A DNA stretch of 40,912 nucleotides from an uncultured Alphaproteobacteria bacterium (GCA_902605135.1 CACLBK010000007.1:1-40912); one strand, 5' to 3'. Counted from the first letter of the stretch, positions 8,801-16,949 are shown. Program-made: numbers and translations. Notes: generated from the letters alone by a model not told the origin.

Positions 8801-9579
8801 AAATTATATTTAAGTCCAACACCAACTTTTTGATCGTAGCCTTTATTCTGTCTATCCACCCTGTCATAAAAGATATTTATCATCAAATTATTCTTAGAAG
8901 ATATATCTATAGATATTTTTTGTCTGAAATAAGCTGAGGAAGCTGGACTAATATTTGTTTCATATAAAGTTGTGTTATCAGATGTATAGTTTGTAATAAT
9001 TTTAGATGATTGACTACTATCTGATCCAAATTCAATTGTTCCATGTGGAGTAAAAGTAAGAGCCTTACCATTAATTCCTTTACGCAATAAATGAAGTCCT
9101 AAAGCTGAATTTTTTTGATGTAAATGAACACTTTCATAATGTAGTGCATTAGTCCCAGTAGACTCTGTGTAATGTTCCAATTTACCGTATCCAATGTCTA
9201 GTCTTCCAAAAGGATTAATTGTATATTTATTTTTTTCCTCAATAATATTAAATCCTATACTTGAAAAATATTGATTTCCGTTTCTCTTTCCTGAATAAGT
9301 TATAGAATCACTTGAATAAAACCTATCAGTATCTACTTTTATATCTCCGTAACCAAATACAAAATCAACGTACTGAGTCTTAGATAAAGCAAGTGAATGA
9401 TAGGAGCTTATTGTTGTAATATGTAAATCTATATTGGAACCGGATGAGCCAATTTTAATCTCATCCCTACTATCACCTAACGCAAATCCTAAATGATAAT
9501 TGTCATTCATATTAATATCTATTCCAACGGTAATATTATTACCGAATATTGATTTTTGAAGATGATGATGAATCACCAC
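8797..9579 (-). pseudogene. Autotransporter beta-barrel, 3' part after a frameshift
   Basis: Encodes the bulk of a C-terminal autotransporter beta-barrel that would sit in the outer membrane. From GNNITVGIDINMNDNYHLGFALGD onward the residues alternate polar and hydrophobic, with aromatic girdle positions, and the protein ends KVGVGLKYNF. The terminal Phe is the classic BAM signal. The ATG assigned by the ORF track (MVIHHHLQ) is an artefact of reading the neighbouring frame. There is no signal peptide, and the natural upstream sequence is the 9539-10819 reading frame. Deleting one A from the A5 run (plus strand T5 at 9553-9557) would join both into one protein reading SSSSSKSIFGNNITVG. It is either a real disruption or a sequencing error. 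Confidence 0.8.
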
Positions 9580-10819
9580 TTATTTTACCTAAATCAATTG
9601 AGCCCTCAGACCAGAAACCAATATTTGATAAGTACTCATCTTCAAGATTTAACATTTTAGAAGAATCTACCAACTTTATGATATTTCTAATCTCTTTATT
9701 ATTTCCATTATATGCAAGTTGAATATTTTGATTAGAAAGATTTTTTTCTTTCATTCTTATATATCCCATTCGTGAATGAATTGTTTGAACAGTATTAAGA
9801 GTATTATTAAATATTCCGTTTATTTGACCATCAACAATAGCAAGAGAATCACTATCTAAAAAAGGACTTGTAAATGTGTTACAAGTTGAGACGCTTCCAG
9901 TTACTGTTAGATCCCAAGTTTCACTACCACTTGATGTTTCAGACAAAGTCCAACTATAATCACCAAATGTTCCTGTTTTTGCTGAACCAATCTCTCCAGA
10001 AGCAACACCATCAATAACATTTGAGTATGTTTCACATGCAAGTGTAGAAGAGGAATGAATGCCAAAATTTGTTGAAGTCCCATTCTCAACATTAGTAAGA
10101 AGCAACTGCCCATAATCGCTAGTACTATTTATTATGATATTATAATTTGTTGAAAAACGTTCTAATCTTAGGGGATCATCTCCATTTTTCCCCTGACTAT
10201 TATTTAGTGTTACCATTGTTCCAGCAAAGTTCGAAATATCTGTCCCACTACTAGTAATAGTTCCTGTATTAGTTAATGTAGTGATTGTAGCAGTATTATT
10301 GATTCCTGAACCACTTGGTGCAGATATTGTTCCACTATTTGTAAATGTTGTTATGGTGGCTGAGCTCTGATTTAGAACTGCAGCATTACCTTCAGTTGCA
10401 GTTATTGTACCGGTATTTGTTAAAGTTGTAATTGTTTTCTGATTTCGTATTGTAAAATACGTCCCACTTATAGTTCCAGCGTTTGATATTAAGTCAAAAG
10501 ATTTACCAGCAACTGTGTTAGCTATAACAATACCACCATTAGTTGATATTAATGATCCTGATGAAGTAATAGTCAAGGAGGAGTTTGTACCGCTATTCGT
10601 CAAACTCATATTAGCAGAAGAGACAGTTGCGCTTAAGGTTATGTTTGCATTTGATCCTGTAATTGAAAAAGCACTTGAACAATCGGAAGAAATTGTTGTA
10701 GTGCCAGATACATCGTCACAAGCATAAGATACTTTGGAGAATGTAGAAATTAATAAGATTAAAACTGTAGTGCATAAAATTGAAATAATTTTATTTGTAT
10801 AAAAGTTTTTTCTTACCAT
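9539..10819 (-). CDS. Autotransporter signal peptide, beta-helical passenger and start of barrel (frameshifted)
   Basis: The first 426 residues of an autotransporter. A signal peptide with basic start and long hydrophobic core (IISILCTTVLILLIST) ends near SYA-CDD. Residues of about 60-210 form a repetitive Thr/Asn/Ser-rich passenger with repeats such as TITTLTNTGTI, typical of a parallel beta-helix. A linker with two Cys residues follows. The last 100 or so residues (GFWSEGSIDLGKISG) are the first strands of the autotransporter barrel, which continues in the other frame at 8797-9579. The frame ends at a TAA right after SSSSSKINIR. As read, the product cannot complete its barrel and should not reach the surface. 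The passenger has no recognisable catalytic domain, so adhesion is the likeliest original role (inference). Confidence 0.82.
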   Translation of the reverse strand: MVRKNFYTNKIISILCTTVLILLISTFSKVSYACDDVSGTTTISSDCSSAFSITGSNANITLSATVSSANMSLTNSGTNSSLTITSSGSLISTNGGIVIANTVAGKSFDLISNAGTISGTYFTIRNQKTITTLTNTGTITATEGNAAVLNQSSATITTFTNSGTISAPSGSGINNTATITTLTNTGTITSSGTDISNFAGTMVTLNNSQGKNGDDPLRLERFSTNYNIIINSTSDYGQLLLTNVENGTSTNFGIHSSSTLACETYSNVIDGVASGEIGSAKTGTFGDYSWTLSETSSGSETWDLTVTGSVSTCNTFTSPFLDSDSLAIVDGQINGIFNNTLNTVQTIHSRMGYIRMKEKNLSNQNIQLAYNGNNKEIRNIIKLVDSSKMLNLEDEYLSNIGFWSEGSIDLGKISGDSSSSSKINIR

Positions 10820-10838
10820 GCCGCCGTTTGAATGCGGC
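10820..10838 (-). promoter_or_regulatory. GC-rich hairpin abutting the autotransporter start codon
   Basis: On the minus strand GCCGC-ATTCAAACG-GCGGC forms a five-pair GC stem with a nine-base loop, ending at the base before ATG (10819). It stands out in AT-rich DNA and no Shine-Dalgarno is visible, so it may govern translation initiation. The function is inferred only. Confidence 0.35.
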
Positions 10839-10901
10839 TATATTCTATGTGAAGGTTAAAAAACTATTAAAGATTAATAGTATTAAAAAGCTAATTATAT
10901 A

Positions 10902-11084
10902 CTACTTATTTTCTTCTTTATCAGGCCTTGTTAGTTCTTCGAGTTTACGCATTTCTTCTTCCATTTTAAGCTTTTCTTGATCTTCACGTTTCTTTTTACG
11001 TTCTTCAGCTTTCTGCTTAAGTTTAAGCTCTTTCTGCATTTTGCGGTCTCCCGCTTTTGATTTATGATTAAAGTGAATGCCCAT
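10902..11084 (-). CDS. Small highly charged coiled-coil protein, unknown function
   Basis: A 60-residue protein, about half Lys, Glu and Arg, starting MGIHFNHKSKAGDRKM and continuing as a single predicted charged helix (KLKQKAEERKKKREDQEKLK). It has no signal peptide, membrane segment or catalytic motif. I count it as a gene because it lies in a gap without competing ORFs, an AAGG Shine-Dalgarno-like element precedes its ATG by about 8 nt, and its non-repetitive N-terminus looks like a conserved small alphaproteobacterial protein (recollection, unverified). It is in the same orientation as the HIG1 gene 55 bp upstream and may be cotranscribed with it. A nucleic-acid-binding or scaffold role is only a guess. 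Confidence 0.55.
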   Translation of the reverse strand: MGIHFNHKSKAGDRKMQKELKLKQKAEERKKKREDQEKLKMEEEMRKLEELTRPDKEENK

Positions 11085-11139
11085 ATAAACCTTGCAACTA
11101 TATACTAAATATTATGAAATAATTCTAGACTCTAATTTG

Positions 11140-11334
11140 CTAATTTCTGGCTAACCAAACGATTACAACAAAGACGAATATAGCAATTGCTTGAAAAAGT
11201 ACCCTTAGTCGCATTAGTTTATTACTGTGATTTTTATTAAGCTTTCCATTTACCGCCATGGCAATAACACCAACGACAACGACTGCTAGTGTTGCAGCCA
11301 TGAATAAAACAAGTATTATTTGCATTGTGCTCAT
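11140..11334 (-). CDS. HIG1-domain twin-transmembrane protein
   Basis: A 64-residue inner-membrane protein with two hydrophobic helices (residues 5-28 and 45-62) joined by a basic loop (NGKLNKNHSNKLMRLRVLFQ). The loop and second helix match the hypoxia-induced-protein (HIG1) pattern, in which (M)RxRVxxQ precedes the second helix. Relatives in mitochondria (Rcf1/Higd1) and alphaproteobacteria associate with cytochrome c oxidase or respiratory supercomplexes. No oxidase genes are nearby, so that role here rests on the family alone. It is divergent from the esterase at 11397 across a 62-bp spacer. Confidence 0.75.
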   Translation of the reverse strand: MSTMQIILVLFMAATLAVVVVGVIAMAVNGKLNKNHSNKLMRLRVLFQAIAIFVFVVIVWLARN

Positions 11335-11396
11335 AAAGATATCTATATAAAACTTTTATTCTATGAAACAAGATTACTTAAATAAAGTGTTACATT

Positions 11397-12071
11397 ATGG
11401 ATAATATTTTAAAGGGCCCATCAATTACAAAACACCAAAATCCAAAAAAATTGATGATTATGCTTCATGGATATGGAGATAACGCTACTAATTTCATTCA
11501 AATTGCAAATTTAATTGATCAAGATGACTGGGGGATGAAATATGTTGCTTTAAATGCACCAGATACAATTCAAGATTATCCTATGGGGCATGAATGGTTT
11601 CAATTATATCTCAATGGCACTCATATTTCTAATGCTGGTGCAAAAGAATATGATGTAGCCAAAAAAAAAATATCTGAGAATGTTGAAAAAATTCATAACT
11701 CTATTTCTCTTTTGTTAGAAAATTTAAATTTAAAAATGACCGATTGTTTTGTTATGGGTTTTTCTCAAGGAGGTATGATGGCTTTTGAACTTGGGCAAAT
11801 ACTTCAAAATCAGTTAGCAGGCTTAGCAATTATATCTTCAAGAATTATATCAAAAGAGCACAAGCCTAATAATGCATTTTTAAAAACACCAATTTTTATT
11901 TCTCATGGTGCTCAAGATGCTGTTTTACCTATTTCCAATTACAACGAGTCACTTGAAGTCTTAAAAAAGTATAACTACAATTATGAAAATTATCTTATTG
12001 AAAGTGACGAGCATACAATGTCACAAGAAACAATAACTTTTTTCCAAAATTTTATTAAAAAAAATATTTAA
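11397..12071 (+). CDS. Phospholipase/carboxylesterase-family serine hydrolase
   Basis: A 224-residue alpha/beta hydrolase of the carboxylesterase/acyl-protein-thioesterase type (YpfH-like), probably cytoplasmic since no signal peptide is seen. The oxyanion strand is MIMLHGYGDNATNF, the nucleophile elbow GFSQGGMM, the acid lies in SHGAQDAVLP, and the His is in DEHTMSQE near the C-terminus (more usually GH), giving a plausible triad. Length matches the family (210-230). The natural substrate (short acyl esters, lysophospholipid or protein thioester) cannot be told. The gene is monocistronic in appearance, with 64 bp before the HNH gene on the same strand. Confidence 0.82.
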   Translation: MDNILKGPSITKHQNPKKLMIMLHGYGDNATNFIQIANLIDQDDWGMKYVALNAPDTIQDYPMGHEWFQLYLNGTHISNAGAKEYDVAKKKISENVEKIHNSISLLLENLNLKMTDCFVMGFSQGGMMAFELGQILQNQLAGLAIISSRIISKEHKPNNAFLKTPIFISHGAQDAVLPISNYNESLEVLKKYNYNYENYLIESDEHTMSQETITFFQNFIKKNI

Positions 12072-12135
12072 AGTAATCGAATCTTAATATTATATTACTA
12101 TTTGAATAATATGACATGGGTGAGTAGAAACTAAA

Positions 12136-12690
12136 ATGAGTACCGCAGAAAATCCAGCTTTAGTTCTTAATGCTGATTTTCGGCCGCTATCTTATTACCC
12201 ACTTTCTTTATGTTCATGGCAAGATGCTATCAAAGCTGTTTTTCTTGAAAGAGTTTCAGTGATAGAAAATTACGAGCACGAAGTTCATTCTCCAAATCTT
12301 ACTTTTAAGTTGCCAAGTGTAATTGCCTTAAAGGATTATGTAACTCCACAACGAAGACCTGCCTTCACTCGTTTTAATGTTTTTCTGAGAGATAATTTTA
12401 CTTGCCAATACTGCACTAATCGTTTTCCAGCTAACGAATTAACATTTGATCATTTAGTGCCAAAATGTCTGCATGGAAAAACTACTTGGGAAAATGTTGT
12501 CTCAGCATGTACGTCATGTAATTTAAAAAAGGGAAGAAAACTTATTCAGAACACTGATATGAAACTTTTTAAAAAACCTCTACGACCATCTTCAATTCAA
12601 CTACAAAATAATGGCAGAAATTTTCCTCCTAACTTTTTGCATGAGACTTGGAGAGATTATTTATACTGGGATACAGAACTAGAAAATTAG
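12136..12690 (+). CDS. HNH endonuclease domain protein
   Basis: A 184-residue protein with a central HNH/McrA fold at about residues 90-135. A zinc-knuckle pair CQYC and CTSC brackets the catalytic segment LTFDHLVPKCLHGKTTWENVV, where DH and the following N are the HNH metal and catalytic residues. The preceding region (ALVLNADFRPLSYYPLSLCSWQDAIKAVFL) is characteristic of a widespread chromosomal HNH family found as a single gene in many alphaproteobacteria, so it is not evidence of a mobile intron or phage. The cellular role of this family is not established. The stop overlaps convergent coq7 by four bases. Confidence 0.88.
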   Translation: MSTAENPALVLNADFRPLSYYPLSLCSWQDAIKAVFLERVSVIENYEHEVHSPNLTFKLPSVIALKDYVTPQRRPAFTRFNVFLRDNFTCQYCTNRFPANELTFDHLVPKCLHGKTTWENVVSACTSCNLKKGRKLIQNTDMKLFKKPLRPSSIQLQNNGRNFPPNFLHETWRDYLYWDTELEN

Positions 12691-13280
12691 ATTTTTTTTG
12701 AAATTGCAATTGCCGTTTTACATCCAAGCTCTATTACTTTTGACATAATTTTATATCCTGGTGCACTTTCAGCATCATGCTCTATACCAATATCGTGATG
12801 TTCAAGTTCATCATCTCTAAATTTAGAAATTGTTTTTTTTAAATCTTTATGATCATCTCCTAAGAGTTCCAATTGTTCTTGGTAGTGTTCACCTATTACT
12901 TTTTCAACAGCAACAGTACAAGCCATGGCAGCCTTTTCTCCCATTAATGCTGTGGATGCGCCGAGCGCATAACCCGCAACATTCCACAAAGGAAGGAGAG
13001 CAGTTGGTCTAACTCTATGTTCCAATATTAATTCATTAAATTTATCAATATGTTCTTGTTCTTGATCTGCCATATGTTGAATTGTTTTGCCAAGCTTTGA
13101 ACTTTTGCCAAATATTGCTATTTGACCATCATATATTTTGGTTGCACCATATTCACCAGCATGATCGACTCTTATGATTTCTTCTAAAACTTCCCTATGA
13201 GTAGTTCTACCTGATGAAGAATTTTTTTTAGACGTTTTTTTCTTTTTTAGTGCCATAGTTCTTGAATAAATAAATAGCAT
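12687..13280 (-). CDS. coq7: Coq7-type 3-demethoxyubiquinol hydroxylase
   Basis: Di-iron hydroxylase of ubiquinone biosynthesis, peripheral on the inner membrane. The family's metal ligands are visible in two repeats: EIIRVDHAGEYGATKIYDGQ, then QEQEHIDKF, KVIGEHYQEQ and the final DDELEHHDIGIEHDAE. Including the basic, low-complexity N-terminus (ALKKKKTSKKNSSSG), the track protein is 197 residues. It overlaps dsbB by 53 nt. The internal ATG at 13256 (MALKKKKTSK) would reduce the overlap to 29 nt and has a weak purine-rich stretch before it, so it may be the true start. Presence of coq7 implies aerobic ubiquinone synthesis. Confidence 0.92.
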   Translation of the reverse strand: MLFIYSRTMALKKKKTSKKNSSSGRTTHREVLEEIIRVDHAGEYGATKIYDGQIAIFGKSSKLGKTIQHMADQEQEHIDKFNELILEHRVRPTALLPLWNVAGYALGASTALMGEKAAMACTVAVEKVIGEHYQEQLELLGDDHKDLKKTISKFRDDELEHHDIGIEHDAESAPGYKIMSKVIELGCKTAIAISKKI

Positions 13281-13722
13281 TTAAAATAAAAATAACTAGT
13301 AAAACAAGCGTATTAATTGAAGCAGCAGAAATGCCAAAAAAGCTCCAAATAACCTCATCACAACTGATTACTTGCTTTGATAATATCTGCGCTTTAAGGT
13401 CGGAAGCACTCTCACTATTTGTTAACATTACTGAACAGCCTGAAGGACCTTTAAGAATTTTATTTTCAACTCCAACATGCCATATAGAATAAAAGAGACC
13501 GTAAACTGCAGCTAATTGAATCAATAAATAAAACACAACTTTATTTAAATTTTTAATAATAAAAATAAAAACTAAACTTACTAAAATTAAATAATACGGA
13601 TGTCTTTGTTTTAAACATAACTCACATGGTTGAAGATTAAAGAAGTACTCTGCAATTAATGCGGATGATATCGAAATTAGGGAAATGATAAATAAAAGTA
13701 AAGTCCAATTACGAATGATCAT
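13228..13722 (-). CDS. DsbB-like disulfide bond formation protein
   Basis: A 164-residue inner-membrane protein with four predicted helices. DsbB oxidises periplasmic DsbA and passes electrons to ubiquinone. The first redox pair is C33-x-x-C36 in LQPCELCLKQRHPYY, next to the conserved Arg-His. The second pair is C96 (GPSGCSV) and C121 (VISCDE) in the long second periplasmic loop. All four functional cysteines are therefore present. It overlaps the upstream VTT-domain gene by four bases (ATGA) and runs into the start of coq7, making a three-gene minus-strand operon. A DsbA is not in the window. DsbI-type variants cannot be excluded. Confidence 0.85.
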   Translation of the reverse strand: MIIRNWTLLLFIISLISISSALIAEYFFNLQPCELCLKQRHPYYLILVSLVFIFIIKNLNKVVFYLLIQLAAVYGLFYSIWHVGVENKILKGPSGCSVMLTNSESASDLKAQILSKQVISCDEVIWSFFGISAASINTLVLLVIFILNAIYLFKNYGTKKEKNV

Positions 13723-14303
13723 AAAAATCTAATTATAAACACACTGCCAACAAGTAAAATAAAAAATGTAATAGATAAGATATTAAAATATTTATCAATA
13801 AATAGTTTTATTTTTTCACCAAAAAAATATAACAGAATTGCAATTAAATAAAATCTAAGACCTCTACCAATTATAGAAACTATAACAAATAAGTAAATAT
13901 TTAATCCGAATACACCGCTTGCTATTGTAATAAACTTATAGGGAAATGGAGTTATACCAGCACCCAAAACAATCAAAATACCAAATTCTTTATAATAATT
14001 TTCAAAAATACTAAACGAACTTTCTAAATGATAAAATTCAACTATATACAAACCAATCGAATTGAAAAAAAAATATCCAATTGCATATCCAAACATGCCT
14101 CCTAGAACTGAAGACAAAGTACAGATAAAAGCATAAAATAAAGCTTTTGTTTTTGAAGCCAATGCCATTGGTATCAAAAGTATATCTGGTGGAATTGGAA
14201 AAAACGAACTCTCAGCAAATGATATTAAACTTAAATACCATTTTGCATTTTTATGTTCTGCTTTTTTTAAAGTCCAAATGTAAATATTTTTAAGAAAATT
14301 CAT
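13719..14303 (-). CDS. YqaA-type VTT (DedA/SNARE-associated) membrane protein
   Basis: A 194-residue inner-membrane protein with about five hydrophobic stretches. The central region has the DedA/VTT pattern: a re-entrant FAESSFFPIPPDILLIPMALA, then GGMFGYAIGYFFF, and later GAGITPFPYKFITIASGVFGLN, matching the second half of the fold. The short length and EHKNAKW start match the YqaA subgroup. DedA-superfamily proteins are linked to lipid translocation and membrane homeostasis; a precise function here is unknown. It is the first gene of the operon with dsbB (four-base overlap) and coq7, and divergent from the MFS genes across 81 bp. Confidence 0.82.
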   Translation of the reverse strand: MNFLKNIYIWTLKKAEHKNAKWYLSLISFAESSFFPIPPDILLIPMALASKTKALFYAFICTLSSVLGGMFGYAIGYFFFNSIGLYIVEFYHLESSFSIFENYYKEFGILIVLGAGITPFPYKFITIASGVFGLNIYLFVIVSIIGRGLRFYLIAILLYFFGEKIKLFIDKYFNILSITFFILLVGSVFIIRFL

Positions 14304-14384
14304 TAATTATTACAATATAAATAATTTTGACTTATACTAATAACGATTTTAAATCTAAAAAATTTATCTTCTCAATATTTTTAA

Positions 14385-15581
14385 ATGGAAACTACAGAAA
14401 CTAAAGAATTAAAAACAGCATTTTTTGCAACTTTTTCTCAAGGATTATTTGCAACACTCATTTTTAGTACTTTTATGGTCAACACCCCAATTCTTTTTGA
14501 GTTAATAGAAATGACAAAAACTGAATTTTCAATAGGCTTTGTATTTTTTGGAATTTTTAATGTAATTACTAATCAATTAACCACGCGTTTTTTATTACCA
14601 AAAATTGGAAGTACAAATTGCTTAATAATAGCAAGACTAATGTATTCTTTTATTCCATTTTATATTTTTTATTTTTCAAACTATAATATTTTTATTTTAG
14701 TTTCTATATTCTGGGGAGTTTCTATTGGAATACAAGCGCCAAATATTTTTACACAAGTTGCTATTATAGAAGAAAGAACCAAAAAAATTCTTAATCCAAT
14801 TTTTAAATCTTCTTTTAATTTTGGTTTTTTAAGTGGTGCAGCAATATCAAGTATTTGTCTTGGTTTTGATATTGATCCTATTTACACAACTTTTTTCATT
14901 GGCTTTTTTGTATTTATTTCAACAATATCAATGTATTTTTTTGGTTTAGAAAAAAAATATGATGTAGTGAATGATAATCCAAGATTTGCAATTCCAAACT
15001 TCAACATCATTTTATTTGCATCTATTAATATGTTTATTATTGCTTTTATGGGAATAATTGTTCAATGGTCGCCTCTTTGGCTTGTTACAGATTTGGCAGC
15101 CCCAATATATCTAGTTGGATCAATTGTAATTTTTTTTAATGCTGGTGAGATCGTTGGCAATATTTTTGCTTCTAGATTAATTAAAAAATTTAATGAATTA
15201 ATTGTAGGCCCTTGTTTTGCAATGGTCGGATCAATAATATTATTATTGAGTATAATTACTCAAAATATTTCTTTTATATTTATATCGATAACAATATTTG
15301 GGTTCTTAATTTCGAATGTTATGCCGATCGTATTTAGGCAGGCCGTAAGGCATTCAAATAATCCAATACCTATAACTATTTCTCATATATCAAGCATAGC
15401 TTTTGTAGGAGCTATATTTGGACCTGCAGTTGTCGGGATTTCTGCAGAAACATTTGGCTTAACATTTAATATGTACGTTTTAGGAGCAATTATGTTTTTG
15501 ATTTCTCTATTAATGTATTTAATTATGTTCAAAAGTAAAAAAAAAATAGATAATAAAATACAAACATCTCAAAATTTTTAA
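14385..15581 (+). CDS. MFS transporter, paralogue 1 (YbjJ-like)
   Basis: A 398-residue, roughly 12-helix major facilitator protein of the inner membrane. A motif-A-like loop is present between helices 2 and 3 (NQLTTRFLLPKIGS), WGVSIGIQAPN marks helix 4, and a longer hydrophilic stretch near residues 185-205 (FGLEKKYDVVNDN) separates the halves. The overall look resembles the YbjJ group of MFS proteins; the substrate and the direction of transport are unknown. Forty bases downstream lies a second, clearly homologous transporter in the same orientation, so this is a tandem duplication. There is no adjacent enzyme or regulator to suggest a substrate. Confidence 0.85.
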   Translation: METTETKELKTAFFATFSQGLFATLIFSTFMVNTPILFELIEMTKTEFSIGFVFFGIFNVITNQLTTRFLLPKIGSTNCLIIARLMYSFIPFYIFYFSNYNIFILVSIFWGVSIGIQAPNIFTQVAIIEERTKKILNPIFKSSFNFGFLSGAAISSICLGFDIDPIYTTFFIGFFVFISTISMYFFGLEKKYDVVNDNPRFAIPNFNIILFASINMFIIAFMGIIVQWSPLWLVTDLAAPIYLVGSIVIFFNAGEIVGNIFASRLIKKFNELIVGPCFAMVGSIILLLSIITQNISFIFISITIFGFLISNVMPIVFRQAVRHSNNPIPITISHISSIAFVGAIFGPAVVGISAETFGLTFNMYVLGAIMFLISLLMYLIMFKSKKKIDNKIQTSQNF

Positions 15582-15621
15582 GATTAGTTTTAAAAATAAA
15601 ATTTTAGAAAGATTAAATATT

Positions 15622-16812
15622 GTGTCTGAATATAAAGTATTAAAAAGATCTTTTTATATTGCTTACTCAGTAGGTTCATTAAACATTTTTCTTTTAACTA
15701 TTTATATGGTTCATGTACCAATTTTACTAGATATACTAAAAATTACAAAAGTAGAATTTTCATTTGGATTAACATTATTCGGTTTATTTAGTATAATTTC
15801 TAATCAAGCAACTACACTTTTTTTGACTCCAAAGATTGGAACAAAAAACTGTATTGTTATTTCAAGAACCATTATCTCTTTTTTACCTTTTATAGTTTTT
15901 TTTTCAGAAAGTTATTTTGTTTTCTTACTTGTATCATCTGTTTGGGGTTTAGCTATGGGCATACAGGTACCAAATGTTTTGTTACAAGTTAGTATTATTG
16001 AAAAAAAAACTGCAGAAATCCTAAACCCTATATTTAAATCAGCTTTTTCAATAGGTGTAATTTGTGGTTCAATAACCGCTAGTGTTGCACTTGGGTATAA
16101 TTTTAATCCCATTAATATATTTATTTTTTTTGGCTTTATTTTTATCTTTTCAGCCGTAACAATTTATTTTTTTGGATTACCAAGAAAATATGACATTGTA
16201 AGCAAAGGTTCAAAATTTACTCTTCCAAGTAAAGATGTTTTTATATTTGGACTCATAAATATGCTTATATTTGCTTCTATGGGAATAATTGCACAATGGT
16301 CATCATTGTGGCTGCTTAATGATCTTAATGCAGCTATTTTTATGGCTGGCTCAATAGTACTTTTTTTTAATATTGGAGGAATAATTAGCAATTTTTTAGC
16401 ATCAAATCTTATCAATCTGTTTAATGAAAAAATTGTAGGCCCTTACTTTTCTATTATAGGATCAATAATTTTGATAGTTAGTATCACGACAATGAACTTA
16501 TATATAATTCTTTTAGCTATGATAATTTTTGGATTTTTTACATCAAATTTATTACCTATAGTAATTAGATTAGCTGTTAAAATCTCTAAAGAACCCATGC
16601 CTAAAACTATCTCTCATATAACTAGCATAGGTCAAGCAGGAGCTTTATTTGGTCCAGCAATTGTTGGTTTTTCTGCTTCAATCTTTGGATTAACTTTTAA
16701 TATGTATGCACTAGGTTTTATTTTTTTAGGTATTTCGTTTTTATTATTAACAGCTATAAAAAATAATACAGTGGTAGGAGTAGAGGGAATCGAACCCACA
16801 CCACCGAAGTGA
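15622..16812 (+). CDS. MFS transporter, paralogue 2, with C-terminus read from a tRNA gene
   Basis: A 396-residue MFS protein starting at GTG (15622), homologous to the previous gene throughout (for example TKVEFSFGLTLFGLFSIISNQ against TKTEFSIGFVFFGIFNVITNQ, and GIIAQWSSLWLLNDL against GIIVQWSPLWLVTDL). The two share most motifs but have clearly diverged. The last 14 residues (VVGVEGIEPTPPK and the preceding T) have no counterpart in paralogue 1: they are the complement of the tRNA-Leu 3' half, and the stop TGA (16810-16812) lies inside the tRNA. The original 3' end was probably lost or extended into the tRNA. Transmembrane core complete, so it is likely functional. The substrate is unknown. 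Confidence 0.83.
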   Translation: MSEYKVLKRSFYIAYSVGSLNIFLLTIYMVHVPILLDILKITKVEFSFGLTLFGLFSIISNQATTLFLTPKIGTKNCIVISRTIISFLPFIVFFSESYFVFLLVSSVWGLAMGIQVPNVLLQVSIIEKKTAEILNPIFKSAFSIGVICGSITASVALGYNFNPINIFIFFGFIFIFSAVTIYFFGLPRKYDIVSKGSKFTLPSKDVFIFGLINMLIFASMGIIAQWSSLWLLNDLNAAIFMAGSIVLFFNIGGIISNFLASNLINLFNEKIVGPYFSIIGSIILIVSITTMNLYIILLAMIIFGFFTSNLLPIVIRLAVKISKEPMPKTISHITSIGQAGALFGPAIVGFSASIFGLTFNMYALGFIFLGISFLLLTAIKNNTVVGVEGIEPTPPK

Positions 16813-16856
16813 CCGGATTTTGAATCCGGCGCGTCTACCAGTTCCGCCATACTCCC
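16772..16856 (-). tRNA. tRNA-Leu(CAA)
   Basis: An 85-nt class II tRNA on the minus strand. It begins GGGAGTATGGCGGAACTGGT and ends TTCGATTCCCTCTACTCCTACCA, with the CCA encoded. The acceptor stem GGGAGTA pairs with TACTCCT. The anticodon arm CCGGA-TTCAAAA-TCCGG gives anticodon CAA (codon UUG). The long variable arm TCACTTCGGTGG and a TTCGATT T-loop fit leucine tRNA. The 3' half overlaps, antisense, the end of the MFS gene at 15622. Two further partial copies of its 5' part lie to the right, so this is the only complete copy. Confidence 0.95.
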
Positions 16857-16871
16857 AGTTTATTTTTCGGG

Positions 16872-16900
16872 CTTTTACTTGGTTTTTTAAATTAAGTCCA
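16872..16900 (-). promoter_or_regulatory. Likely promoter of the intact tRNA-Leu
   Basis: On the minus strand TGGACT (-35, 16895-16900), a 17-base spacer and TAAAAG (-10, 16872-16877) lie 15 bases upstream of the tRNA 5' end. The discriminator GCCCG after the -10 is typical of stringently controlled stable-RNA promoters. The same layout recurs before both displaced tRNA fragments, which supports it. Confidence 0.55.
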
Positions 16901-16927
16901 TTAGCTTATTTGAAGAAATTGAATTCG

Positions 16928-16949
16928 AAAAGCGTCGTAAAAGCGTCGT
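16928..16949. repeat. Tandem 11-bp direct repeat AAAAGCGTCGT (two perfect copies)
   Basis: Two head-to-tail perfect copies of AAAAGCGTCGT at 16928-16938 and 16939-16949. A third copy is at 17597-17607 near the other end of the same module. They lie in the otherwise gene-free 16857-17163 stretch (about 307 bp), which also holds the tRNA promoter and a strong hairpin. They could be protein-binding sites used for integration or replication of the module (inference). Confidence 0.7.

Noticed and set aside
12136-12690. HNH gene as a homing endonuclease or phage remnant
   Set aside because: Its N-terminal region matches a common stand-alone chromosomal HNH family and no intron, intein or phage genes surround it.
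16632-16850. 72-residue minus ORF starting MAELVDAPDSKSG
   Set aside because: It is the well-known false translation of a tRNA-Leu 5' half and overlaps both the tRNA and the MFS gene.
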